Shown one piece after another: positions 36,718-45,231 of a DNA stretch of 64,000 bases. The notes below the pieces were generated by a model. The model searched no databases, had not been told where the DNA came from, and saw only the letters and a list, made by a program, of their open reading frames with translations. A program made the translations under genes and the position numbers. Positions within the stretch are counted from its first letter, which is position 1; every line of letters starts with the position of its first letter. Source of the DNA: Pedobacter xixiisoli (lineage in GTDB: Bacteria > Bacteroidota > Bacteroidia > Sphingobacteriales > Sphingobacteriaceae); the NCBI RefSeq assembly GCF_900215335.1, contig NZ_OCMT01000001.1, positions 806,001 through 870,000 on the forward strand, read 5' to 3'.

Positions 36718-37362
36718 TTAATATTGAATTTCTTTTACCGCCCTTTCCAGATACATGTTCCAGAACTTATTCGCCAAAATCCTTGGTGAGTGGGTATCGC
36801 TATCCGGCTGGATAGCATTATTGACGGTCAGGGTACCTACATAGATTTCTTCACTTCTGAGCACATCGTGCAACTGGAAACTGAGATTTCTTAACGCGGC
36901 CTTACCGAGCGACAAAGAACCAACCTTTGGATTGGGATGGATGGCCAAGCCTCCACCCGTGATGAGAACCGCACCGTTAGCTTCTTTCAACTGCTGGTAA
37001 ACCGTCTTTACTGCATGAAAGGCGTTCGCAACTGTAATCTTGAAATCATTGACCAAATCTTCTGTTTCTTCCTCAATGATATTTTTATATTTCATTGCCG
37101 CTGCATTGTAAAACAAAACGTCCACACTCCCAAGTTCAGATGCTAGTTTAGATATCGCCATCTCTAATTCCCCTGTATGGTAAGCATCGGCTCTGGCATA
37201 CATTGCCTGTATTCCCATACTTTTTAGGTTTTCAACCTGTGATTTTAGTTTTACCTCACTTCGACTGATGAGTCCTATATTAAAATTATGTGCCGCAAAC
37301 TTTTCCGCAACTCCCCAACTCAGATTGGGGCCCGCTCCGATGATGATGATATTCTTTTTCAT
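36718..37362 (-). CDS. Short-chain dehydrogenase-like protein lacking the usual catalytic Ser/Tyr
   Basis: A 214-residue Rossmann-fold protein beginning MKKNIIIIGAGPNLSWGVAEKF. That is a nucleotide-binding loop close to the SDR GxxxGxG. The VDVLFYNAAA block matches the NNAG region. At the catalytic positions the usual Ser is Gly (LITGGGLA) and the usual Tyr of YxxxK is Leu (LSLGKAALRNL), although Lys is kept. It may be a diverged reductase or a non-catalytic NAD(P)-binding protein. It sits upstream of the DUF5519-like and AraC genes on the same strand. Confidence 0.8.
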   Translation of the reverse strand: MKKNIIIIGAGPNLSWGVAEKFAAHNFNIGLISRSEVKLKSQVENLKSMGIQAMYARADAYHTGELEMAISKLASELGSVDVLFYNAAAMKYKNIIEEETEDLVNDFKITVANAFHAVKTVYQQLKEANGAVLITGGGLAIHPNPKVGSLSLGKAALRNLSFQLHDVLRSEEIYVGTLTVNNAIQPDSDTHSPRILANKFWNMYLERAVKEIQY

Positions 37363-37567
37363 TGCTAATTATTTGAATTATGTTACAAAGATGCAGCGTT
37401 AAATTAGTGCAGATGTTACCATATCCACTATTTTTGTAGCCAAAATGATGTTGACCCCAACCATTTAAAGTAGCTGCGCTTACTTTCTCGATAGCAATAC
37501 TTTAATTTTCCCTCGATGGTAGTTATGCAAAATCGTCGAGAATGGGTAGTAGCTTAGGTTTAGGTAA

Positions 37568-38422
37568 TTAATTTAGGCTCAAACTGACTATTCCCGCAAG
37601 AATGAGAATACTCGCCACAATCCTTTTCTTGCCATCCCTTTCGTTTAGGGCGCTTGATCCCATGAACACCCCGATCAGGATGCTGGTCTCTCTTGCTGGA
37701 GCAATGACAGAAAGCGGAGCAAGTTCGAGCGCTTGCAACACTAGGATATAGGCAGCTGGACTGAGCAGTGCAATTCCGAGGATACTCCATTTATGTTCCC
37801 TGAGGTCCCTTTTAATGTTGCTAGCTTTGCCTATAACGAAAGGTAAGAGTAATAGAATGCTGATTGCATTTGAAGAAAAGGTAAGTTGCATCGGTGAAAG
37901 GTGGTAACTTTTGATCGCAATGGCATCGTTAAGCGTATAAAGTGCGATGAGCAGGCCGGTAAGCGTTCCCCATAAGATACCAGCTTTTAGCTTATTGTCG
38001 TCATTGGAGAATTGGAAACCGGTAATGACCAATACACCGGCAAGGATGAGGAATAATCCGAGGCCGATATGATAGCTGAAAGCTTCCTTCAGGATAAAAA
38101 TTGCGCCGATGGAGGAGAGTAAAGGGCCAGAACCTCGTGCAGTGGGGTATACCACTGAGAGGTCGGCTTTGCGATAGCCGGTTTGTAGGGTCAGGAAATA
38201 GGCGATGTGGAGAATGGCGCTGCTGACGGAAAACCATACCAAAGGCTCTGTGAAACGTAAATCACTCGATTGGTAGATGAGTATAGGAGAATAAATGACG
38301 GTGCTGGCAATATACATGAGCCATATGAAAGGTACCTTTCCATTTGCTTTTTTGGAAATAAAGTTCCAAACTGCATGTAAGACTGCGGCACTTAGAACTA
38401 AAAATAGTACATATGAAGTCAT
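37568..38422 (-). CDS. EamA/DMT-family membrane transporter
   Basis: A 284-residue protein made almost entirely of membrane helices, with the duplicated five-helix EamA arrangement. Diagnostic blocks are AVLHAVWNFISKKA at the start, LSVVYPTARGSGPLLSSIGAIFILKE ending the first repeat, and LSVIAPARETSILIGVFMGSSALNE ending the second. Family members move amino acids, metabolites or drugs; the substrate cannot be inferred. It is separated by about 200 bases from the SDR gene and runs divergently from the LacI-family gene at 38652. Confidence 0.88.
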   Translation of the reverse strand: MTSYVLFLVLSAAVLHAVWNFISKKANGKVPFIWLMYIASTVIYSPILIYQSSDLRFTEPLVWFSVSSAILHIAYFLTLQTGYRKADLSVVYPTARGSGPLLSSIGAIFILKEAFSYHIGLGLFLILAGVLVITGFQFSNDDNKLKAGILWGTLTGLLIALYTLNDAIAIKSYHLSPMQLTFSSNAISILLLLPFVIGKASNIKRDLREHKWSILGIALLSPAAYILVLQALELAPLSVIAPARETSILIGVFMGSSALNERDGKKRIVASILILAGIVSLSLN

Positions 38423-38651
38423 TATTCACTCAGATAAATTGAAAATAAGGGTGTTAATTAATGTCTGGGCACATCCCCAAAAGATTAGCCGCTAGGGTTA
38501 ATTCAATACTCTCTTGAGACTATCATAGGTATATCGATTTCTTATCTCTTTATTCAAAGATAAAAATTAAGCAATCAAGAGTACAACAAATTACATTTAG
38601 TTTACGGCAAGTCGGTCTTTATAAGTCTGAAAGTTTATTACTTTTGTTAAA

Positions 38652-39713
38652 ATGGAAAATAAGCATTCAGGAACTGTCGGCGTAAAGAAAATTGCCCAGT
38701 TGGCGAAGGTCTCTATCGGCACTGTAGATCGCGTACTGAATAATCGGGTAGGAGTTTCGGAGAAAACAAAAGCTAAAATCCTGAAGATCATCGAAGAATT
38801 GAATTATCAGCCCAATATCTTTGCTAGAAGGTTGGCTTCTAAGAAAAAGCTTCGTTTTGCTACATTAATTCCTAAAGTATCAGAAGAAACCAAATATTGG
38901 GAAGCTCCTTTAACTGGGATCTTACAAGCGGCGGCAGAAATCAAGGATTTTGGTATTGAAGTAATTCCTTTCTTTTTCGATCAAAATAACAAGACCACAT
39001 TTAAAGAAAGTACCAGTAAAATAAACGCCGAAGAATTTGATGGCGTATTAATGGCCCCAATGTTTGAGGACGAAAGTATTGCTTTTATTGAGCAATGTAA
39101 TGTAAAAAAAATCCCTTTGGTGTTTATCAACTCGGATATTCCTGGTCATGATAACTTGTGTTACATTGGGCCAAATCTATACCAGAGCGGTTATTTGTCT
39201 GCTCATATCGTTAATTATATTTCGCCAGCTAATAAAAAAACATTGATTGTAAATATCTCCAGGGAAATAGACTTACACCATCACTTGCTGCGTAAAGAAG
39301 AAGGCTTTAGAAACTATTTTGAGGAAAGTGGTAGTACTAATGAATTGACGAAAATTGATATTCAACAAACTGGATACGCACATATACAGCAAAAATTAAC
39401 GGAGCAGCTAGCAAAGGATAACTACGATGTAGTGTTTGTAACAAACTCTAGAGTTTCTACAGTCGCAAAATATTTCGAAGAGAATAATATCAAGGATGTT
39501 AAATTAATTGGTTACGATTTTCTGGAAGAAAATATCAACCATTTAAAAAATAAAACCATCGATTTCCTAATTTGTCAAAAGCCGCAAGAGCAGGGCTACA
39601 GAGGTTTAATGAGCCTTTATAATCATTTGGTACTGCACTCAACCATAGAAAAAGAGCAGTTCATGCCAATTGATATCATCACCAAAGAAAATTATCAATA
39701 TTACAGCAACTAG
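38652..39713 (+). CDS. LacI-family transcriptional regulator
   Basis: A 353-residue regulator. The N-terminal HTH and hinge are VGVKKIAQLAKVSIGTVDRVLN and LKIIEELNYQPNIFARRLASKK. The periplasmic-binding-like effector domain follows (FATLIPKVSEETKYWEAPL, FDGVLMAPMFED, IPLVFINSDIPG, ELTKIDIQQTGY). It lies directly upstream of the chitin/GlcNAc locus. The operator-like sites at 39791, 40206, 59540 and 63522 fit LacI-type binding, so it is the best candidate regulator of that locus. The effector is probably a GlcNAc-derived sugar; that is inference from gene content. Confidence 0.9.
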   Translation: MENKHSGTVGVKKIAQLAKVSIGTVDRVLNNRVGVSEKTKAKILKIIEELNYQPNIFARRLASKKKLRFATLIPKVSEETKYWEAPLTGILQAAAEIKDFGIEVIPFFFDQNNKTTFKESTSKINAEEFDGVLMAPMFEDESIAFIEQCNVKKIPLVFINSDIPGHDNLCYIGPNLYQSGYLSAHIVNYISPANKKTLIVNISREIDLHHHLLRKEEGFRNYFEESGSTNELTKIDIQQTGYAHIQQKLTEQLAKDNYDVVFVTNSRVSTVAKYFEENNIKDVKLIGYDFLEENINHLKNKTIDFLICQKPQEQGYRGLMSLYNHLVLHSTIEKEQFMPIDIITKENYQYYSN

Positions 39714-39763
39714 GCTTGTTTTGCCTAGTGAAAATGTTAAATAAGAATTTTTTTCCTTAAAAA

Positions 39764-39794
39764 TTTGCATGTAAAATAATTATTTATAATTTCG
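39764..39794 (+). promoter_or_regulatory. Promoter P1 (TTTG, N19, TAATTTCG)
   Basis: TTTG at 39764-39767, a 19-base spacer, then TAATTTCG at 39787-39794. This matches the Bacteroidetes -33/-7 pattern with one mismatch in the -7. It lies just after the LacI-family gene and reads toward the 96-codon ORF and susC. Its -7 end overlaps operator O1. Confidence 0.6.
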
Positions 39795-39808
39795 TGTACG
39801 TTACCGTT
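39791..39808 (+). promoter_or_regulatory. Operator-like site O1
   Basis: TTCGTGTACGTTACCGTT. The left half TTCGTGTAC is identical to that of O3. It overlaps the P1 -7 element, where a bound repressor would block RNA polymerase. The CGTGTACGT core is shared with O2, O3 and O4. Confidence 0.7.
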
Positions 39809-39893
39809 AACCAAATATAACTTTACTATATGTTTTGTATGTATAAAGGCGTAGCCTAATTACATAAAATATATAAATATTAACTATTGTATC

Positions 39894-40184
39894 ATGTTAA
39901 AGCATCACGGGTTTTTAAAAACTGTCAATGTATCAACAAAGCAGTTTTCATCTTTTTTAAATTTTCATCAAAAATCCACTTTAGAAAAATTGGCTGGCCT
40001 TTTCCGCATTAGATTCCTAGAATTTCTAAAAAATGAACTAATCCTACACAAAGAGAAGGGGATTTATTATTTTAATCGATTCAATGAGGCATTATTTATA
40101 TTTAGAAATATGTCCCATCAAAACAGGAAGTTAGTTCATGTACATATTTTAGATACGATAACAAATTTTGAAAGAAAATGGTAA
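39894..40184 (+). CDS. Possible 96-aa protein between the two promoters
   Basis: An ORF starting MLKHHGFLKTVNVSTKQFSSF, rich in Phe, Lys and His, with no signal peptide or recognised domain. It lies downstream of P1/O1 and its end overlaps P2, so it could be the first gene of the P1 transcript. It could equally be a chance ORF in an untranslated leader. The base composition is more AT-rich than the flanking genes. Confidence 0.35.
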   Translation: MLKHHGFLKTVNVSTKQFSSFLNFHQKSTLEKLAGLFRIRFLEFLKNELILHKEKGIYYFNRFNEALFIFRNMSHQNRKLVHVHILDTITNFERKW

Positions 40185-40197
40185 TCATATATTTTTT
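40167..40197 (+). promoter_or_regulatory. Promoter P2 (TTTG, N19, TATTTTTT)
   Basis: TTTG at 40167-40170, a 19-base spacer, then TATTTTTT at 40190-40197, one mismatch from TAnnTTTG. The predicted start of transcription, near 40204, falls about 50 bases before the susC ATG at 40252. Operator O2 begins at about that point. Confidence 0.6.
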
Positions 40198-40205
40198 CAA
40201 CAAAT

Positions 40206-40223
40206 AACGTGTACGTACACGTA
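40206..40223 (+). promoter_or_regulatory. Operator-like site O2, perfect palindrome core
   Basis: AACGTGTACGTACACGTA contains the perfect 16-base palindrome ACGTGTACGTACACGT (40207-40222). It lies 30 bases before the susC start and immediately downstream of P2. It is the most symmetrical of the four sites, so probably the strongest. Confidence 0.75.
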
Positions 40224-40251
40224 GAAATACAACCTAAACCATAACCAAATA

Positions 40252-43200
40252 ATGAAAAAAAACAGACTATTCAATTTAATGCTGATGGTATTGCTCGCCA
40301 TTGTTTTTAATGCTTTCTGTGTAAAGGATGCTGCAGCTAAAAACCATCGGCTTACTGCCCAACAGCAATTTTCGGTAGTAGGGACCGTGACCGATGACAA
40401 CAACTTCAAAACCGCTGGTGCGACAATCCTTAACAAGAAGACCAAACAGGCAGTGGTATCAAACGTGGACGGGGGCTACAGTGTTAGGGCATCCAATGGT
40501 GATACCATACAGGTAAGGATGACAGGATATGCTACCCAGACATTCGTCGCCAGGGACACCAGGAAAAGGGTGGACATTTCACTGAGGGAGGATATCCAGA
40601 TGTTAAAAGCGGTAGAAGTTAGAACTGCCCTTGATATTAGGAGAGGCGAGAAGGAATTAGGTTATTCGGTTACACAAGTTAGCGGCGATGATATCAATAA
40701 GGCGAAAGAGACCAACATTATGAATTCACTGTCGGGTAAGGTTGCAGGTTTGGTTATTAATAGTGGTGCCGGTGGACCGGCAGGTTCATCTAGAGTGGTA
40801 ATCAGAGGTGCAACGAGTATTACTGGAAATAACCAGCCTTTGTATGTAATAGATGGTATTCCGATGGATAATTCTAACTACGGGCAGGTAGGAAGTGATC
40901 AATTTGGCGGTGGCGTGGATATGGGAGATGCGATATCAGCTATCAATCCAGATGATGTAGAAACCATTACGGTATTAAAGGGCCCAGCGGCTACCGCTCT
41001 ATACGGAAGTTTGGCAGGTAATGGCGTCATCTTAATTACCACTAAAAAAGGGACTAACAATAAAGAGTTGGGTATTGACTTCAACAGTACAAATACGATA
41101 GAAACACAATTGACAAGGTATGACGATGTACAATATTTGTACGGGCAAGGTAGAAGCCAATTAATACCTTCAGATCAGGCTCAGGCTTTTAACAGTTTGT
41201 TCGTGAATTTTGGTGCAAGATTAGATCCAAACGTAACTTATGTTGGTTTTGATGGCGTAACCAGACCTTATGCACTGGTTGAAGATAACATCCAAAACTT
41301 TTTCCGTACTGGTTCTTCGTTCAACAATACCGTCGCTTTATCTAGTTCAACAGAAAAATCTAGTTTCCGATTTTCTGCAGCAGACTTAAGATATCAAGAT
41401 ATTGTACCTAAAAGTGATATCCGTAGAAATACCTACACATTTACAGGTCGCTCAAAATTTGGAAATAAATTAACATTTGATGTAAGAGCTACCTATTTAA
41501 ATGAAGATGTAAATAACAGAGCTGGATTAGGCGACTCTCCATCTAATATAGGCATGAACTTTAATGGATTGGCCAATAACATTGATCAGGCATTGTTTGC
41601 AACTAATTACAAAAATGCACAGGGCGATTACCTGGATTGGGGAGGTGGCCAGTATCGTTTAAATCCATACTGGGTAATTAACGAAATGTATAACAAAACA
41701 CACAAAGACAGGTTTACTGGTGCACTTAATGCCACTTATCAATTTACCAAGGCATTTAGCCTTAATGCTAAAGCGGCTACCGATATCACATTTTTAGACT
41801 ATGAAAGTTATAGACCTAGAACTACACCTGGAGCGTTAGGTGGTCAGCTTGATCAAGTTAATCAACGTTACACTACAAACCAAGTAGAGGTTTTGGCAAG
41901 CTATACCAAACAAGTAAGCAAAGATTTCAATGTTTCTGCTAGGCTAGGAGGAAGTATTAACGATCGTATTCGTAAAGGAACCAACTCTTCGTTCTCGAAT
42001 ATGATTGTGCTAGATGCCATCAGCGCTACTAGTTACTTAGATAAAGTAGTAATACCTAATGACATTCCTCGCCAAATTAGATCGGTATATGGTTTGGCAA
42101 CAGTAGGTTATAAAAACTATTTATTCTTAGATATGTCGGTTAGACGAGATCAATCATCTACATTACCAGAAAGCAACAATTCTTACACTTATCCATCGGC
42201 CGCTTTAAGTTTTGTATTTACTGATGCATTTAAAATTAAAAGCGATATCCTTTCATTTGGTAAGTTGAGATTTAACGTAGCAGAGGTAGGAAGTGATACT
42301 GACCCATTTTTGTTAGATCGTTACTACACACTTAACCAACTTACCTTTAATGGTTCATTGAATGGTAAAATTTCATCGAGAGTAATACCTCCACTAGATT
42401 TAAAGCCAACGAGAACAAGATCTTATGAAATAGGTACCAACATGAAGTTTTTCAAAAACAAGATCAACTTTGATGCAACTTATTACAATTCTGACTCTAG
42501 AGATCAAATCAACATTGTACCGGCGCCAATTTCTTCAGGATATCCTCAACAGTTGATCAACGCAGGTGTGATTTCTAACCAAGGTATCGAATTGTTGATT
42601 TCTGGAAGTCCGCTGTCTAGTAAAAGTAAGGTAAAATGGGATATGAGTGTAAACTTCGCCAGAAACGTGAGCAAAATTAAATCTCTATCTGATCGTGTGG
42701 GTGATCACCTTAGTTTGTCAGAAGCTCGTTGGGCAGGTTTACGTGTGGTGGCTAGACCTGGAGAGCAGTACGGAACATTAATGGGCTACGACTTTTTGAG
42801 AGATCCTAATGGTAATGTAGTTTTAAACGCTACGAATTTACTTCCAATTATAGATCCGAATATGAAGGTATTGGGTAAAGGCGTGTTCGATTGGACAGGT
42901 GGTTTTACCAGCCGTGTTTCTTACAAGAACTTTAGTGTAAATGCGGCAATCGATGTAAAATATGGCGCTGATTTGTTCTCTATGACTAACCTATTTATGC
43001 ATGCCAGAGGATCAGCATTGGCAACCCTAGAGGGTAGAGCAGAGTGGATTTTATCTGAAGAACAACGTTTAGGCGAAAAGAAAACAGCAGCACAATGGCA
43101 GGCCGAAGGTAGAGTAAGGGGCTATGTTCCTAAAGGTGTAGTAAATACCGGAACAGCGACAAATCCAGTATATACTGAAAATACAAGAGCAATAGACCCT

Positions 43201-43506
43201 ACAAATTACTGGCAAACCTTTATTACGGATGGTTCTAATATTGCTACGCCATTTATATATAAAGCTACTTATGTGAAACTTAGAGAGCTTACGCTAACCT
43301 ACACATTAACTCCAGCTTTTAGTAAACAATTAGGATTAAAAGGTGCTTCACTCGGCTTAGTAGCTAGAAATCCATTTATCCTCTACAAAGATGTACCCAA
43401 CGTAGATCCAGATTCAAATTATAACAATAGTAACGGACAAGGATTGGAGTATGGTTCACTGCCAACGCGTAGAGGATTTGGTTTTAACCTAAATGTGAAA
43501 TTCTAA
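40252..43506 (+). CDS. SusC/RagA-family TonB-dependent receptor (chitin/GlcNAc locus)
   Basis: A 1084-residue outer-membrane transporter with signal peptide MKKNRLFNLMLMVLLAIVFNAFC. It has no STN domain, unlike the copy at 28628. A carboxypeptidase-regulatory domain (about 42-125) precedes the plug (SGKVAGLVINSGAGGPAGSSRVVIRG, VLKGPAATALYGSLAGNGVILITT) and the barrel, ending in GFGFNLNVKF. It should import chitooligosaccharides bound by the SusD encoded next. Promoter P2 and operator O2 lie just upstream. Roughly bases 40380-40620 use noticeably more G/C-ending codons than the rest of the gene, hinting at a recombined N-terminal segment. Confidence 0.94.
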   Translation: MKKNRLFNLMLMVLLAIVFNAFCVKDAAAKNHRLTAQQQFSVVGTVTDDNNFKTAGATILNKKTKQAVVSNVDGGYSVRASNGDTIQVRMTGYATQTFVARDTRKRVDISLREDIQMLKAVEVRTALDIRRGEKELGYSVTQVSGDDINKAKETNIMNSLSGKVAGLVINSGAGGPAGSSRVVIRGATSITGNNQPLYVIDGIPMDNSNYGQVGSDQFGGGVDMGDAISAINPDDVETITVLKGPAATALYGSLAGNGVILITTKKGTNNKELGIDFNSTNTIETQLTRYDDVQYLYGQGRSQLIPSDQAQAFNSLFVNFGARLDPNVTYVGFDGVTRPYALVEDNIQNFFRTGSSFNNTVALSSSTEKSSFRFSAADLRYQDIVPKSDIRRNTYTFTGRSKFGNKLTFDVRATYLNEDVNNRAGLGDSPSNIGMNFNGLANNIDQALFATNYKNAQGDYLDWGGGQYRLNPYWVINEMYNKTHKDRFTGALNATYQFTKAFSLNAKAATDITFLDYESYRPRTTPGALGGQLDQVNQRYTTNQVEVLASYTKQVSKDFNVSARLGGSINDRIRKGTNSSFSNMIVLDAISATSYLDKVVIPNDIPRQIRSVYGLATVGYKNYLFLDMSVRRDQSSTLPESNNSYTYPSAALSFVFTDAFKIKSDILSFGKLRFNVAEVGSDTDPFLLDRYYTLNQLTFNGSLNGKISSRVIPPLDLKPTRTRSYEIGTNMKFFKNKINFDATYYNSDSRDQINIVPAPISSGYPQQLINAGVISNQGIELLISGSPLSSKSKVKWDMSVNFARNVSKIKSLSDRVGDHLSLSEARWAGLRVVARPGEQYGTLMGYDFLRDPNGNVVLNATNLLPIIDPNMKVLGKGVFDWTGGFTSRVSYKNFSVNAAIDVKYGADLFSMTNLFMHARGSALATLEGRAEWILSEEQRLGEKKTAAQWQAEGRVRGYVPKGVVNTGTATNPVYTENTRAIDPTNYWQTFITDGSNIATPFIYKATYVKLRELTLTYTLTPAFSKQLGLKGASLGLVARNPFILYKDVPNVDPDSNYNNSNGQGLEYGSLPTRRGFGFNLNVKF

Positions 43507-43549
43507 GGATGTTATAAAATAATGTGTTGCACATTAATAATGATAAAAG

Positions 43550-45133
43550 ATGAAAAAAATTAAATATATCTTATTGCTTACGTTGGGCTTAAGTACCATA
43601 GGATGCAAGAAATTTGGTGATATGAATACGGACCAAACTAGGTCTACTTCTCTAGATCCTGCTGCTCAGTTGATGTATGCGCAGGTATATTTCTCAGGAG
43701 ATTTAGGTATTCAAGAGCGATCAAGTTATTTTATGCTCATTCCCATGATGCAACAGTTTGCTGGTGCGTTCAACATGAGTTTTGGTGCAGTGTATAAAAA
43801 AACACCAAGTTATTTATGGAGAACATTTGACGAGAGTTATGCAAATGATGTTCTAAACATTGTAGATGCAGTAGATCGTACCAATGGAGTTGCAAACAAA
43901 ACAAATTTGAATGCAATGGCCCGCATTATGAAAGTATATACGTTTGCCCGCTTAACTGATTTGTACGGAGATATTCCTTATTTTGAAGCTGGTAAAGGAT
44001 ATGATGGTACAATTAGACCAAAATATGATGCCCAAAAGGATATTTATAATGATTTTTTCAAAGAACTAGCAGTGGCCTCGGCTCAACTAGATCCTTCAAA
44101 AGACCAAGTGCCAAACGAATATTTCTATAAAGGCAACATTACAGCTTGGAAAAAATTTGCCAACTCTCTTCGTTTACGATTAGCGTTGCGTTTGGCAAAA
44201 AGAGATCCAGAGAAGGCGAAAACAGAGATTCAGGCAGCTTATACTGCTGGTTTATTTACTAGCAATGCAGATATCTGTATGACTAGGCATGAGAATATCC
44301 CTAATAGCTACCAAGATCAAAGACCTAACGGAATATCTGCAGCTTGGAACGTTAAAAATGAAATGGGACGTGTGGTAAATACTTTCTTGAGTGCTTTAAC
44401 CACTACCAATGATCCACGTGTAAACGCTTTAATTAGATGTTACAAGGAATTTAACCCAGTTGCGCCTACAAGATTTTTAGAAAGAGAAGACATTACCGCA
44501 CAGGTGAAAGCTAGAATAGGTTTGGTAGGAGCGGTTCCGGGTGCCTATAACTATGATAACGTATTAAGTTCGGCAGCAATTACTTTAGCTGATGGTAGCT
44601 CTTACACCCCTAGAAGTATTGATTTGAAACCGCAACTTAATCACAATTTATTAAGAAATGATGCGCCTTTCTTCCATATTACTTACGCAGAAGTAGAATT
44701 GTTGCTGGCAGATGCTACACAACGTTTTGGATTAAACTTAGGCGGAACAGCTCAAGATCACTACTACAAAGGTGTAGAAGCTGCAATGCAACAATTGAGC
44801 TTGTATCCTAACGGCCCAGTAATTACAGCTACAGAAATCAATAACTTTAAAACTGCCAATCCATTAGTTGCTGGTACCGAACTACAACAAATCAATACTC
44901 AAATATGGATTGCCTTGTTGCTAAACGGCAATGAGACTTATTCTAACTGGCGTAGGAGTGGATATCCAATATTAATTCCATCGCCAAATAGCGAATCTGT
45001 ATCGCAGACCATTCCTAGAAGATATGAATATCCAATATCTGAGAAGCAACAAAACACAGTTAACGTAAATGCTGCTATCCAAATTTTGGGCGGAGATGAC
45101 TGGAATAAACGTGTGTGGTGGGATCAAGAATAA
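43550..45133 (+). CDS. SusD-like nutrient-binding lipoprotein
   Basis: A 527-residue lipoprotein with lipobox STIGC followed by CKKFGDMNTD, then SusD-like_2-type helices (MARIMKVYTFARLTDLYGDIPYFEA, WKKFANSLRLRLALRLAK) and late blocks FHITYAEVELLLADATQRFG and WIALLLNGNETYSNWRRSG. It is the partner of the SusC encoded 43 bases upstream and is expected at the cell surface. Presence of GH18 and GH20 genes immediately downstream points to chitin-derived oligosaccharides as ligand. Confidence 0.92.
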   Translation: MKKIKYILLLTLGLSTIGCKKFGDMNTDQTRSTSLDPAAQLMYAQVYFSGDLGIQERSSYFMLIPMMQQFAGAFNMSFGAVYKKTPSYLWRTFDESYANDVLNIVDAVDRTNGVANKTNLNAMARIMKVYTFARLTDLYGDIPYFEAGKGYDGTIRPKYDAQKDIYNDFFKELAVASAQLDPSKDQVPNEYFYKGNITAWKKFANSLRLRLALRLAKRDPEKAKTEIQAAYTAGLFTSNADICMTRHENIPNSYQDQRPNGISAAWNVKNEMGRVVNTFLSALTTTNDPRVNALIRCYKEFNPVAPTRFLEREDITAQVKARIGLVGAVPGAYNYDNVLSSAAITLADGSSYTPRSIDLKPQLNHNLLRNDAPFFHITYAEVELLLADATQRFGLNLGGTAQDHYYKGVEAAMQQLSLYPNGPVITATEINNFKTANPLVAGTELQQINTQIWIALLLNGNETYSNWRRSGYPILIPSPNSESVSQTIPRRYEYPISEKQQNTVNVNAAIQILGGDDWNKRVWWDQE

Positions 45134-45231
45134 TTGATTTAGACAATCTGATAATCGATCAAAAATTAAAAAAGTAGACAGTTGATACCGTTAGAATGGT
45201 GTCAACAACATTGAATATAAATCTTAAACAG

